Assembly: GCA_032173965.1 (NCBI GenBank)
Contig: CM063284.1
Span: 60,014,863-60,078,862 of the forward strand
DNA from: Sitta carolinensis
Lineage: Eukaryota; Chordata; Aves; Passeriformes; Sittidae
Reading direction: 5' to 3'
DNA length: 64,000 nucleotides
Each line of letters begins with the position of its first letter. Positions within the stretch are counted from its first letter, which is position 1. A program made the translations under genes and the position numbers. Below the pieces are notes generated by a model. It was not told where the DNA came from. It did not search any database and was given only the letters and a program-made list of their open reading frames with translations. Positions 50,261 to 63,072 of the stretch are shown here, one piece after another.

Positions 50261-53200
50261 ACTTGTGAAATAATCAGACTTAGGTGTTCAGGCAGTCTGC
50301 AATTTTATAAGTCACCAGCAAGGGGCTCGCCCTGCTTCTGCACCACTTTCAGCGACGGGAAGTTCCTCTGCACTCCTTAATGCTTCAACACGTGGGCAAT
50401 AGAATATGTTTCATAACTGCAGAGCTCTTCTGACCTACCCTGAGGCTGTTTTTCAGGAACAGGTCATTTGTGACTACATGAGTTGGCACTGACCATCTGT
50501 TATCGCTGTACATGATTCTAGGACTTTTTTTTAAAACACAGTATAATCAGTTAACTGAGGAGAAGAAAGTTTGTGGGAGAAGGACATCTAGTGATGTGAT
50601 ATATGTTTACATGCTTAGCTGTTTTCATGAACAGTTGAGCAGGAGCACAGGCAAGTTACAGAGGATTATAAGAGTTGCAAGTGTGCAGCTGACAGTGCTA
50701 GAAAATAGTAGACCTGAGGATTTGACTGTTTAGCATCCAAAACAACAAAACATACTAAACAATAGCGACAGAAATTCAACCACATAATTCTGAAATCAAC
50801 CTTTTTGAGATTAAATGTTGCAAAGACTTAGTGATATTGCCATACTTCTCACTATTAATGATCTCATCTCCAAATCTGGATTTATACTGGCACTAATCAC
50901 AACCTACTCATGCAGAAAGGTCATTAAAATAATTATTCTCTTGGCAGCAAAGGCTTCCCAGTGCACTTCAAAGATGCTCAGCATTGCAGCAACTCTGAAA
51001 TACACTGATGGTTCTCCTTTTAAATTCTTTTCTTAAATACTTTTTTAAATTGTCCCAAAAGCAATAATTATAACATCTCAACTGATAAAAACCAAAGCTG
51101 TTATTCTGCATTGTAACTTGCTTCAACTAAGTTTCATCAGTGAAGCACAAGAAATTCAAAACTATAGACAGACAAATACAATGACAATCATAATAGTCAT
51201 CACTAGTACCTGCTATTAATTTTAAAATTATTTGGGGAAAAAATGCTGTATATAATCAGTTAAAAACAAGTATCAGTATCAAACCCATGTAACATCATTC
51301 ACATAATTTTCAAACACAATACCAAAATATCTCTTTTCACATTTTTCAGGGGAAAAAAAGTCATTATGGTAAAATAATAAAAAATAAAGTAAAAGAGTCA
51401 GTAATAATTTTCAAGGAAAAATACATTATCAAATATGTTAATTAAATAAGGACCAATATCTTTTTAAAGCCACAGAAAAACTTGAGAAGGACATATGTTT
51501 GTTTGTTTGTTTGTTGTTGTTGTTGTCTTGTTTTTTCAGACCTAAAACTAGTTGCACCAGTAAATTTATAGATGCATACTGAACATGCTGGTTTTCCTAC
51601 TGTACTCTAGTGGCATGACTAGTTTAACCCATAAAATCCACTTTCATACAGAGGATACAGAAAGATTATCTTTGAAACATATTGCCAAGAATGAACTTGC
51701 ATTTTGAGGAAAACCAGAGTTTCACAGAGATTGCTCCCTTCAGTGAGATATATAAAAAGAAAACACCCACAGATGAGATGGCTTCTGATTTCAGTCCTTG
51801 TACATATATACATGGAAAAATACCTCCATTATTCATATTATGAGCATTCCAGAAATAAGTTATGTCACAGGATACATCCAGAAAGATTAAAACATTTGTG
51901 AAAATCATATTAATTAATTATATCCCTGACTTTGGACTGTAATCCAACAGTCTGTACTAGTATTTGAAATTGCTTTTTTGTAAGAATAGTTTATATTGGT
52001 ATGCCTTATGCAGTACAAACACTATAAAACAAGTTATTGATGGAATTTATCAGAAGCAATAAAAAGTATCATCAAGACAAGAATTTACATGTTATTTACT
52101 TTGATAGTTAGCTGATTATTGCTATAGCTACAAAAATGCACAAGAGAGAATTCTCAGTATTTAAATGCCATCTTAACCCTAAAGAAGCAAGACACGTTGG
52201 GAGCACTGCTTCAGTCTTCTTCATAAGAACCATAAACTAATGGAATATTCCTCAGGTGTTTTCCACAACCTCTTAGAAAATCTGTGTAGAAATCACATTA
52301 CTGAAATGACTGTGGTTTTGTGCAAATAATTCTATAATGCCTGATAGAGCTGCAAAAACCTTTTTTATTTATCAAACTAGGAAAAAAACCCCCATCAATC
52401 TTTATTCATTTCGCCTTGCCTTGCTTCCTTTATTTTGACTATTTATACACTTCAGACATCTTTTTTTAAGGGTCTGATTGTGCTGATCCAGAACTGGGAA
52501 CAGAGGACTTATGGGGAAGGCAAGTTCTAGCAGGGCTGAGCTGGTTGAGTTGAGCAGGACAGGACACAGAAGAGCACAAACCTGATGCTGACAGCATTGT
52601 CAACATTGTCAGTAGTGCCATTGATTAATACAATATGGTAGTATTCATGACTGAATTTATGGATCAGCTTGTATTGCAATAGAGTGAATAAATACAAAGC
52701 TCTTTGCTTTTCAATGTGTTATTTATCAAATTTTTTACTGTTTTTAATTACTGTCTTCATATTCAGAGTGTCTTCTACTTACATTAATAACAAAAATTTA
52801 ACTGGAAGAGAAATGCTTGTTGTACTTTATTTCAAGGCATGCACTTAAAGAATAAGAAAATTTATTGTCAGTGGAAACTAGGTCAGAAAAAAAAAAAAAT
52901 CAAACACCACCTTCTTTTATCACATTGCAGAGCCCAAATAATGTATTTTTCTCAATTTATCCTACTGGAATTTATAAACATGGAAACTGTCTGAAGACAT
53001 TCTTTAGGAAATCAACTGAATTCTCTACTATTGCCTATTGTTCCATTTCCTCAATAATTAACATTGCAATACAAACGATATAATGGTTTTATATATAGAG
53101 AAAATGTCTCTAAATTTAATCTAAACAAATAAAATTATTTCATTTCAGCTGATATAGTCCACCGAAGTGGTTGGCATCCAGAATACTGAGCAACTTTTTA

Positions 53201-55169
53201 AGGAAAAGCAATGCTAGGTGCCTTGCAGTCTTATTACCATAAATTACTCTTATACTCCATTGATTACTAAAATAACAGACCATTTCCCTTACTTTCCTTG
53301 ACAACTCCTTTCAGGAAGAGGGAAAGTTTCTCTGTCGTGCAGAAAATTTTCATTCCAAAGTTTTCTAAACAAAATTGGCATTGACATTACTGTGATTATT
53401 ACAGTCAAGCTTCTGATTTTTTAATATTTTCAGCCTGACAGATTTATTTCTTCTCAAATGAAAAAAAAAAAATCCTTCTTAGAATAAAAATATATAGCTT
53501 CCTTATATTTTTTGATTCTGAAAATTACCAGGTGCCAAGCTGTGAACATAAGGAAATTGAAGACACTTGAGGGTGACCTTAAGAACCACAAAGGTGGGGA
53601 ATTGTGATATAGTGGTTTAGGCAATTTCATTGCAGCTGCTTGGTTTTTGAAAAATGAGAAATGGGTTTTCTATTACTAAATATAATGAATTCCCCTTCTG
53701 TCCTGTCACAAATTGTCAAACTTCATTAATGAAAAGAAAGATGTGGCACATACATATATAAAAAGTAATATGAATATACATATTTAAAATGGAGAAATGC
53801 TGTGTATTGCTACAGGAGTATTCTAACTCTGCATCAGGTATTGGATAAATCTTTGTAAATAAGATATTTCAAAATTAGCCAACATTGCAATATAATGCCA
53901 CTTCTATACCTTCAGAGAAATTTTCTATTTTTTGTGAAAGAAACGTCTACATGATTTTCAGGTGTACAGATGCAGCTTAGTGGCTGTATTTCAGAATAAT
54001 ATTTAAATCACATTTACCTTTAAAACTGTGGGCATCCAATGAAACAAGGACCTGCTTTTCTAATTTGGTTTAAATATTTTCTTGAATGGGGGTGTAAAAT
54101 AAACCATCATTTAATAAAATGATTTGCACTTTTGTCTTTGTCACAACATTAAATTCATTGTGGATCATTTTGATTTTTAGTACAGCAGTAGCTGCCTTTT
54201 ATTCTGCTATGCAATATATGAATGAACGTACAGGAAATTCTCAGATTATGCTTGATAATCACTATAAAATACTTCTTTAATTTGGAGTTAAACCTGAAGG
54301 AATCCACTTCACTTAAATTTCCATTTACCCCCAGCCGTAAGCCTGGGCCTTTGGTAGTTAGACTCTTCTGGGAATGAAGGGGACAACTGGAATCATGCAG
54401 GGTTCCCTACATTTGCATACATTTCAATGAACCCAGAAAATACCCTCAAGGACAAAATGAGATCACTTTTATTTTATAGGCAGGATGAGTTACCCTGCGA
54501 CCCACAACCCTTCCTGGCACTGCTCCCAACTTATATTTCTCTACTCTATTGAGAAATAATTATATCTAAACTACCCAGCATGTAGAAGTAGTATTTAGAC
54601 AATTAGTAATAGCAAGATTTTTACAACTACATAAATGGAGCATGTCATACACTTCTATGATCCTTGTTCGCACATAAAACACAACAGAGTGCCTCTCTAC
54701 AAAACTGTAGCAAAAAAAAATTTCTAAAGTCATTGAGTAACTTGAATATATCTAGCAGAAAACATTCATAGCAGAAAAAAATGCTGCACAGTAATTCAAA
54801 ATATCCTGCTGATGGAAAACTTGAAACTGCAAGCTCTGAACCAGAGGCAGAGAAGTCTGACCATCTGTAAAAGAGTTTTCTTTTCACTGGAGTAGACCAG
54901 TACAGCTTATTTGCAATATGTGCTCAAAACCCCTGCAGTCCTAGGTCTCATGTCACTGTATTCTGGTCACGTCCTCTACTCCAATAGACCCTTCTCACAG
55001 AACACCAGCTCTTGAGGCTTGCTGAAAGTATCTGAAAGTCAGGACTTGTTTCTTTCCAAGCTGTTCTGCAATCACAAACTCCACAGGAGGTTGTGTCCCT
55101 GTATCTAACCTCTTTACTCACTACCCAAATCCTCCACAACATTAATTAGATTGATGCTGTATTAGAAAG
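50261..55169. other. Unique AT-rich non-coding DNA, no gene seen
   Basis: Contains a TTTG/TTG simple repeat at 51497-51527, A-runs at 52888-52900 and 53460-53472, and otherwise ordinary AT-rich sequence. Frames are short and unrecognised. Confidence 0.55.
51497..51527. repeat. (TTTG)n(TTG)n simple repeat
   Basis: Four TTTG units pass into about five TTG units. Confidence 0.9.
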
Positions 55170-56192
55170 GATTTTTCTTCTTGCCTTCTCTGCAGTTGCC
55201 TCAGAAGTGTCAAATCTACATCAAACCTGATCACTGGATGTGCTCCATGGCCTCCCTCAGGGCTCTTGAGGTCCATCTGTCCTCAGCCTACACATCCAAC
55301 CTTCCTTCCAGAGGAAACCAATGCAGAACAGGCACGGCAGGGAGTTGTTCAAATGCACCCAGCTGTTAGTTGTGTGCAAAGTCAGCACAGCAGCCTTACC
55401 ATTTGAACATAGCCAAAGGGCCTTTGCAAATTACTTATCCCTGAGAAATTTTGCTCCAGTACTTCTCCCTCTGTTATGTGATTAGAGTATTACTCTGTCC
55501 CATTTATGCAGGGCATGCTCATTTCTGCTGCTTACATAGCAATCCTGAATTTGAGAGACAGTCTAGAAAATATGGTAAAGTTTTCATTTCTGGAAATTAA
55601 AACAGAAACAGAATATTTGTGTGTAGTAATAAATAGGAAATCTAAATTTCAGTTCTAAAGAGAAAGATTATTCCATCTTCCCAAAGTCTGCAGCAGTCCA
55701 CCTGTACAGTACTTGTGCCCATACTCAACTTTACAATGCTCTTTTAAACAAAGCAGGCTTTATCTAAATAAATGTGAATTTTGGTAGTGTATTTAATGTC
55801 AGTTTTTTTTCACAGATGGCTAGACATATTGGAGACATCACACAAACAAACACAATTGTAGAGATCTGAGATAGGGAAGAACCAATAAATTCAGTTCAAG
55901 TCACCATTAACTCTGCTATAATTAACAGAATTAAAAAGGAGTGAAAGCAGAATCTATTAGGAATAAAGGATTTGTTCACAGGGTGAATATACTTATGAGA
56001 CCAAAGATGACTTGCTATTAATTTTCAAGACTCTCTATTGTTTGCTCTTTCTGGTTTTCTTGCACTTATGAAACTGGAATTAGTCCTTTTAACTGAAGAC
56101 ACCAGCTGAGAGCCTAACCTGGTACAATATCACAGAAGACAATCAGTCAAACATCACCACCTATCAATATTGGGGGAACTGGATCTACTTAC

Positions 56193-56318
56193 ATTATAAC
56201 TATGAAGTGTCTGTACAGCGTCTGTCTTGCAAGCAGTTGTCTGCACAGAAACAGCGACATCAGCAGCCCTGTAAGTGGCGAAGAGATTTTCAGTTGTCTC
56301 GGCGTTATCTGCTGAGAC
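56193..56318 (-). other. Candidate internal exon on - strand (weak)
   Basis: On the - strand a tract GCTCTTTCCCACTAGAG precedes 126 nt (42 codons, phase 0 at both ends) followed by the donor GTAAGT. The interval has several CpGs, unlike the surroundings, and encodes a peptide beginning VSADNAETTENLF and ending QTLHSYN. I do not recognise it. An alternative acceptor two bases upstream would give 128 nt and break the phase. It could be a real exon of an unrecognised gene, a lncRNA exon, or chance within the GC-elevated block. Confidence 0.18.
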
Positions 56319-57320
56319 CTCTAGTGGGAAAGAGCAGCAAAGCATCCATTTCTGCCCAGACCACAAAATCCCACTTCATTTTTCTAACCATCCTGCTAAT
56401 ACATCCACGCTCTGAACAGATCTCTGCTTTTTGGCCTGACGAATTCAAACACAAGTGAAAAAGAAGCACCAGGCGATGAGCAGAAGCTGACAGCTTGCAC
56501 TTAGCAGGATGGAGATCACCCAGTGATACACAGGTGGATCTTCCCAGCTGGGACTCTCCGGGTAGCCCATTCCACCACGGTCTCACCTTCAGAGGCACCA
56601 ACAGATCCTAAGCCATTTCATCTACTCCCTGTCTGATCACGCTTGACCTGTGGTAATGCACACACATTTTTTTTGGCCACTTAGTGCTCACTCCAGCTAC
56701 TAGTATCCGGGGCACACACACTCCTGTGGCCCATACTCCTATTCCAGGGGCTGGTACTGGTTTTCCATCACTCTGGTCCCACCAGTGGCTGGCACAAAGA
56801 CACAGGAGCAATCCTGACCCACAATGTGACTCCAGTCACTGCCATCCAGACCCTCCCGAACCTCACCCCTCATAACAAAAGGAGAATCCCTCATCCAGGA
56901 AAAGGGTTAGAAAGGCTTTTAGTAAGAAAAAAAGACTGATAAGGATCAGGTTATGGCCAGAGAAGCACACATGCAAACAGACCTCTTATTCCCTTCTGCA
57001 TTCTCCACTCTCATTCCTCCCCAAATCTTTTACTTCCTCTGTCTTTCCTCATCTTTGGTTTCTCCACTAAGCATTCCATAATAAGTCCTGTGCAACCCCA
57101 AAATGCCTTGTTTCCCATAATGTGCCCTGTTTTCTTAGGTAACAGCTCAAAAGGTGCTCCAGAACTGAGTCATCACCATGTGTGTCATCCTAGCACAGAG
57201 GGATTGAGGCTTTCCTGGGGCTGCTCAGGGAAGGATCAGTCAGGGTGACCCCTACTTTGAATCCACAGTTTGGGTTCCTGTCTCCCTTTGAGTATCCATG
57301 TGCTCCTCTGGGCTTATGGA

Positions 57321-57343
57321 CATCAGCCCTTGATGGGCTGATG
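57321..57343. repeat. 9-bp perfect inverted repeat
   Basis: CATCAGCCC and GGGCTGATG are separated by 5 bases, giving a GC-rich small hairpin. No U-tract or gene context; function unknown. Confidence 0.75.
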
Positions 57344-57440
57344 GCTTCTGTGAGAGCCTGGGAGCTACCTGTCAGGTTAATATTTGGAGTCGCCTCCACC
57401 CATCTCTTTCTGCTCTTTTGTGGGTAAGCAGAAGGAGTTT

Positions 57441-60400
57441 TTATCAAGTAACCTAAAGGAAAATGCATTTAAACTTTGTGTTTAGACTGACTTATAAATT
57501 GTTATGCACTATGCTTCCATGAACAACTCAAAGGTCATCTCTAAATGATCTTATACACTCTACATCTTCCACTTGGCAGCCAAAGTACAGGGAGAAATAA
57601 CACCACTTTACAGTAAAGAGAAGAGAACATGTTGGGACAGACCGAAGCGATAAATTCCCTAGCTCTCCATAAATAGCAATGGCGCCAACAAAGTTATAAC
57701 TGGTAAAAAACATTAGCAAAACATTAACATGAGAATGTGTAGAGCAGTTTTGCATAAGATTCAAAGATAATAATTCAACAAATAAATGAATAAATTAAAC
57801 TGGATTTATTTAAATTGTATTTCATGTTTCCTAGGGGCATGGACATAGCTTGGGTAACACATATATAACTGACAGATGACAGGTTGTCTCCACAGAATAA
57901 TGAAAATAATCTTTTACAAAATACTGTTTACTAAGGAAAAAGTAGTGCTTGAGCCACTTGGTCACTTTTTCTTTTTGTCAATCCCAGTCAAACACAGTTA
58001 AAAATGAAGAAAGTAGTGTAAATGCAGAATTATAAATATGAAATAAATTTTTTATCAAGTAGCATGTTAAAAGGAAAGTACATAAGACTGACCCTGTTTT
58101 CTGTGGATTTCCATGGCAATTAAAGAAAAAAAATAAGCTATTTTTGTCAAGTTATAACATAAGCCTGGGGTATCGTGAATAAGAGTTCTATACAATATAA
58201 ATTGCAATGCATAAGCAATAAACTACCTCAGAACAACCAGGCTGCATTTCAGCTGTTATGATAAGGAAATATATGGAGAGTTTTAAGAAAATGGGATCTT
58301 GCTAACTGGTAAATGTTGAACAGAACTGGTCCAAAGTTTTTTTAATTGCTATTACAATCTGGTGCATTTCACTGGCCAGTTATCACACACTCACCCCCAA
58401 AATACCTTCAGACTCTGTAAAAGCTTTCCTCAGCTGTCTCACCTCAGCATGGAGGACTTCTTCAAGACCTGGGGTTATTTCAGCTGACCCAACAGGTAGA
58501 TGTTCTTGGCTGCACCAAGAGTACAATATCATCTTTTACAAGTTAGAGGCAGTGAGAGCATGGAAGGAGTTTCTTGTAGGAACAGTCAGGCGCTCGAGAA
58601 ACAAGATTGATGGCCAGTATTAACAGTAGAGAGAAACCCAAGGCAGGGTGCCAAGAATTACACAACCTGCATTTGGTAACACTGTCCCAAAGGCCATCCC
58701 AGTTTCCATATATCCTGGTGTGCTGGGGCTAGCCAGGTGTTTTTTTCTCTTACCCCACACATGCAGTCTGTAGAGTTCGGACCAGGCTATATTTTATGTT
58801 TGTTTGCATATGCTATCAAAAAAAAAAAAAAAAAAAAACTCCCCAGGAGGCAATCAAAACTTTTTTGTTGGGAAGCATCCATTCTGAAGTGGAGATAAAA
58901 TGGTAAGGAGCTGGCAAAGCTGATGAAAACATCCCAGGTTTATCTATGTCTCAGACTAATATTTAAGAGAGCTGGCATAAGTGTTGCTGCCTTCCAAGAG
59001 CAGGCGTTAGACATTAAACAGCTTATTCTAGTAGGTGGCTGTGCAGGACCTTTAGGTTGGGCAGGATGTGTAGTTTGCTTTTAAAAGTGAATTTTATACC
59101 CTTCAAAAATAACTAAGGGTTCTTACTGTAATTATTTTTTGTGGTCCTGAAATATAACCCTGGTGCGAGGCAACCTCTTTATACTTGCCTCCTGATAATG
59201 AATCATGCTCACCTGAGAAGACAGAACACAATTCTTTGCTGTTGTTCATAACAAAATCAGTCATATATTTCTTGCTGGTTATCAAATTTGTATGTTCTCT
59301 CTTCACAACTGATTTGCAAGATAAACAGGCACAGTGAGTATAAAAGAATATGAACAAATGAATCATCCTGTCACACTTTTTGGAGCCCTTGACAAAGCAG
59401 AAAAAGGCTGAAGTGTGCAATAGAGTTGTTAAAAAATGCATCACACACACATGCGTCTACTGAATTATATGTTTTACATTATCACAGTACTTCAGTAAGC
59501 CCTAGCCATGAACCATGAGATGCCACTTCAATCAGAGTGATATAAACAAAACAAAAAACTACTCTTGTCCAAGGCAATTACTCTGAGAAGCATCTCAGGT
59601 GTAGAGTGCAACAAGTGGTTACGAGCAGCTTCCCCGCAGCTTAAATTATAGGAGTACAATTTTGCTGTACTTACAGAATGATGGTAACCCACTGTTTAGA
59701 AGTCAATTACAAAAATGGTGAGGAATTAGATTATGGTATCGACAGGAAGCCATGCTCCACTGAGCCAACCCACAACAATTTCTGTATCTTAAAAGCTAAG
59801 TCCTTCTGCTCTTGCAAGTCAAATTATTTCATTGTGTAGAGGTGACTTGTCTTTGTCTCATATCCCAGAAGATGGCAGCAGCCCCACAGTATTTTATGGA
59901 TTTTAGAGCTGCAGTAGCTCTCAAGCCTTTCTTACAGGTTTCTCTATTTAACCACTAAGGAAGTAAATATTCCTAATCATCATTTTGCTGTTTACATGGA
60001 GTTTGTACCTTGCAATTTACCACCTATTCAAGGTAGAAGGTTAAAATTTTTTTTAAATGGGACTGAAATGAAACTAGACTCGCTTGTATTAAAACACCTT
60101 ATTAACAAAAGTTTGTCTTCTACCAAGACAACTGTAAGAAATTAAAGAGCACAATTACCTGCCTCAAGCACTACTAAGGCCACGGAAAGACTTTGCCAAG
60201 AGATAAGTAACTGTAGGACACTAACCCCAGTCCTGGTGGAAGTAAGATCTGGGCTAATGCATCCAGGCAGAAATTCCCACTGTGCCTAAGTGTGTGAAGT
60301 GCTCATACTCATATCACCAGTCAAAAAAAGATCACTCCAAACTGTGGGATAGATGGCATTTGTGACCCCTGAAGCCAAGACACACACACACACATTTGCC

Positions 60401-60600
60401 TTTGTGGATACCTGGAAACTGGTCTGTAAGTCAAGCCACCATGATGGGATAAGAGATCTTTGAGATATGAAAAAGTTGCTCCAGATGTCATCTTAGACCT
60501 ACTGAGGGTTAACAAAGCTGGGGCAGATTAACAAAACAGAGGAAGCAAAATGTATCACTGAAAATGGACATAAAAATACAGCATTTATGGGCCACAAGAA
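57441..60600. other. Unique AT-rich non-coding DNA, no gene seen
   Basis: A poly-A run lies at 58818-58838 and a short CA run near 60381-60393. The 115-codon - frame at 59103-59450 has no recognised motif. 58440-58760 is slightly GC-richer and unassigned. The rightmost part may already belong to the 5' end of the LTR that ends near 61106. Confidence 0.5.
58818..58838. repeat. A-run (21 nt)
   Basis: Pure poly-A. No retroposed gene is recognisable on its left and no flanking duplication is visible. Confidence 0.85.
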
Positions 60601-60825
60601 AAAGCAAACTGTGCTGAAATCATCACAAACTGGGTAAAATGTAATTCTAGCAGAGGGAGATTGCAAACACTGATTCACAACCTACCAACTCAAAAAAGCC
60701 ATTGACCCAAAAGAAAAGAAAGACTGATCATGGGACTAATTAGCATTAGAAGTGAGGGACTCATTTAAGCAATAGAATAAGAGAACTGTGTAGTCAATGA
60801 ACATTAAATCCTTTGTTTGCTAAAG

Positions 60826-60836
60826 TATATAAATAG
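60826..60836 (+). promoter_or_regulatory. TATA-type box of the LTR
   Basis: TATATAAATAG fits a strong TATA box and sits about 190 bp before the AATAAA signal, the order expected for U3 and R in an LTR. Activity is unknown and the element is probably old. Confidence 0.5.
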
Positions 60837-61017
60837 TGAAAAGCTTTTAACAACCTGAGGACCCCCACCACTGAGAAGTCAAGGTTGAAGAAGGACCAAT
60901 GGGATGCAGTTGGATTCATGGGTTATGATGGGTTTATACCTCTCTCTCCCTCTCTCCCCCTCTCCCCTTCCTGTCTCTTCTATTTCTTTCTATGTCTCTA
61001 CCTCACACTTACTTTTA

Positions 61018-61023
61018 AATAAA
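61018..61023 (+). terminator. LTR polyadenylation signal AATAAA
   Basis: A canonical hexamer followed within 60 bp by GTGGTCTTG and GGTCTTGTCTG, a G/T-rich region as used for 3' end cleavage. Confidence 0.5.
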
Positions 61024-61106
61024 ATCTGTATTATTGGCTTTGACACGTGGTCTTGACCATGGTCTTGTCTGAACCTTAATTTGGGCAGATACATCTCTCA
61101 CAAATT

Positions 61107-62695
61107 GGATCATAACAACATGCAACACTATTTATTTAATGTTTGCTGACACTCAGGAAACATTAAAAATACTAAAAATTCTTTGTTTATGTTAAATATT
61201 ACAGTCCATTTCTCCAGCTTTTCCATAGAAGCCTGAAAGAATTTTGAATGACTAGTTTAAAAAAAACCAGTCAAATAAACAAACAAATAAACCCACAAGA
61301 TATTTTTCTCAGATTGGCACTGAAACTTCATCAATTAATTTAAACAAAGCTGGTTGGGGTTTTTTTGTTTAAAAAGGAGGAATTTAGACAATACCTATAG
61401 TGAAGCACTTTTCATTAATTCAATTACACTTTTCATTCCATGAAAGAAAAAAATATGTTCATACCATATATTCATATATTCACTAATTTCATCAGTGCTA
61501 AATGACACACACTGAATGCTACAGAAGGAAAGTGCAATCTCAAGACTTGTGTCCTGAAATATCTTTCTAACAGGCCAAACTGGCAACAGAACCTGATGAA
61601 GCCCAGGACTACAAATGGATTTATTTTTAGAGATTAAAACTGCAACTGCTAACTTTATATTATTTTTATTAATTTTAGGCCTATGTTCTAAGATCTCTTT
61701 GTGAGTCTCTTTCTTGGTTTTATAAGGAGTCCTCAGATCATCTTGGAATTTTTGTGGCATAAATAATTGACTGAGAAAGATTCCCAGTCTACTCTGAAAA
61801 TTATGTGTAAGAACTGAATAAAACTGAAAAAGTGAAGAAAAATGTGGAAACAGACAACTTAAAAGACTGAAAACTCAGTCCTTAATAACGACCAACTATG
61901 AAAAGTTAGATAGCAATATTTGCCACTTTAAGTGTGCAAAAATGGTTTCTTGCAATGTTTCTCGTATAAAGACAAAATATTTTAGCACTTAGATTTTCAG
62001 TTTTCAAATATATTCCAATTATTTAAGGAACTCCCTAGTTTACATAAGTGTAGAGAAAAGTTTAAAAATTATTTGCCAAACATAGTTTTAAAAAATAGTC
62101 CAAGGCAATCTTGGTAATGGTCAAGTAATAACTCTGACATGACAGATTTTTAGATAACTTGTTACATTAGGTACTCACTGACAGTTTTGAAAGATCCAAC
62201 TTGGCAATGAAGCAACCTGAATTCTTTTTAAGGACTGAAACCAGAATCATAAGTTTTATGCTATTTATCTCAGTCTTCCTTGACTTTTCTTCATTTTGAG
62301 AATTTGAAGTGGCTACAAAGCAATCAATCAAAATCTAACACACTTTAACACTTCCAGTTTCTCTCTTAATTTCATAACTTCCCATAGCACTTTCTAGCAT
62401 GCCTTCTAGAGTCTTGGTTCCTAAAATCTTACTTATTATTTTTTTTAATGTATTTTATATTAATTTTAAGAATATTCCCTGCACCCCCAATCACTGCCAA
62501 GTTACTAAGTCAAACCCAAAAGATGACTGGGAAGAAGAAAAAGAAGAGATCATCTCCTACTAATAACAACTATATTAATAAAAGTTTTTAATGTTTATTA
62601 GGAAAATACATCAGCTATATTCAAGTTGTTCTGATACCTTAAGTTTTAGCTTTTATATTTTTTAGATTTTGTGCTGTTTTAGTGGATAGTTTCAG
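61107..62695. other. Unique AT-rich non-coding DNA between two LTRs
   Basis: No gene is seen. The 121-codon - frame at 61395-61760 has no recognised domain. I looked for retroviral gag, pol or env similarity between the two LTRs and saw none; the LTRs differ in sequence, so this is not a provirus. Confidence 0.55.
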
Positions 62696-62701
62696 GTTTC
62701 A
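62696..62701 (+). repeat. Left target-site duplication (GTTTCA)
   Basis: Identical to the hexamer at 63067-63072 on the other side of the LTR. Confidence 0.75.
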
Positions 62702-63066
62702 TATTAAGAACTAGCGAGGTCTCTTCACAGAGTAGATAGACAAAACAATTCCTGCTCTAGCTTGGTACCAAAGAGAGCTTTCAGGCCTAAGAACAAAAAC
62801 AATGGTGAAGTGAGAAGGAAAAACAAGGGGGATGGAGCTTCATAACCTGAAGCTGTGATTGGACAATTGATTCTAATATGCTAATGGACCAGAACTTAGA
62901 AAAGTGTGAGACCTCGTGATGGGTCATCCATTTTGTGACCATTTTGTGTAGTCCAGCTGGGCTCTTGTGCTGCCCAAGTGTACCCATTGAAGCCTTCTAA
63001 TAAATACCTACTTTATCCTTTTGCTCTGTCTAGTGTCTGTTCCAGGTCAGCCTCTAGAAGGCATCA
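62702..63066 (+). mobile_element. Solo LTR with 6-bp target duplication
   Basis: A 365-bp element ends in CTCTAGAAGGCATCA and has the poly-A signal AATAAA at 62999-63004, followed by a CT/GT-rich U5 of about 60 bp. The same hexamer, GTTTCA, lies immediately before (62696-62701) and after (63067-63072). This defines both ends and gives a 6-bp target duplication, as usual for ERVK-type (beta-retrovirus-like) insertions. The first bases read TA rather than TG, probably a point change. No internal viral sequence remains, so two LTRs have recombined to one. The clean duplication argues for a fairly recent insertion. Confidence 0.85.
62999..63004 (+). terminator. LTR polyadenylation signal AATAAA
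   Basis: A canonical hexamer about 60 bp before the LTR end, with T/G-rich sequence (TTTTGCTCTGTC, GTGTCTGTT) downstream. Confidence 0.6.
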
Positions 63067-63072
63067 GTTTCA
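63067..63072 (+). repeat. Right target-site duplication (GTTTCA)
   Basis: Matches 62696-62701 exactly and follows the terminal CA of the LTR. Confidence 0.75.

Larger units (their letters stand above)
55170..57440. other. GC-elevated block of unclear origin
   Basis: Over about 2.3 kb GC and CpG are higher than in the flanks and several frames are open on both strands (for example - 56305-56601 and - 57190-57468). On the - strand the part near 56600-56880 (TGTTATGAGG... with repeated GTGTGTG and GGAGTGAGC phrases) has the texture of a retroviral leader or LTR-internal region, but I cannot tie it to a family. An acceptor-like tract ends at 55196 (CTTGCCTTCTCTGCAG). Taken together this may be a decayed endogenous retrovirus or a cluster of non-coding exons; neither is demonstrated. 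Confidence 0.25.
60600..61106 (+). mobile_element. Probable retroviral LTR (3' portion certain, 5' end unknown)
   Basis: The arrangement is that of an LTR read on +. A TATA-type box TATATAAATAG lies at 60826-60836, a CCAAT motif at 60896-60900, a long CT tract at 60941-60980, the poly-A signal AATAAA at 61018-61023, a G/T-rich downstream segment, and an end near ATCATAACA with terminal CA. The U5 part after the signal is about 80 bp. I could not find the TG start or a matching target duplication, so the start given is approximate. No internal viral genes flank it; it is a solo or fragmentary LTR. Confidence 0.6.

Noticed and set aside
60600..63066. The two right-hand LTRs as the ends of one provirus
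   Set aside because: The two LTRs differ in sequence and nothing retroviral lies between them; the right one has its own target duplication.
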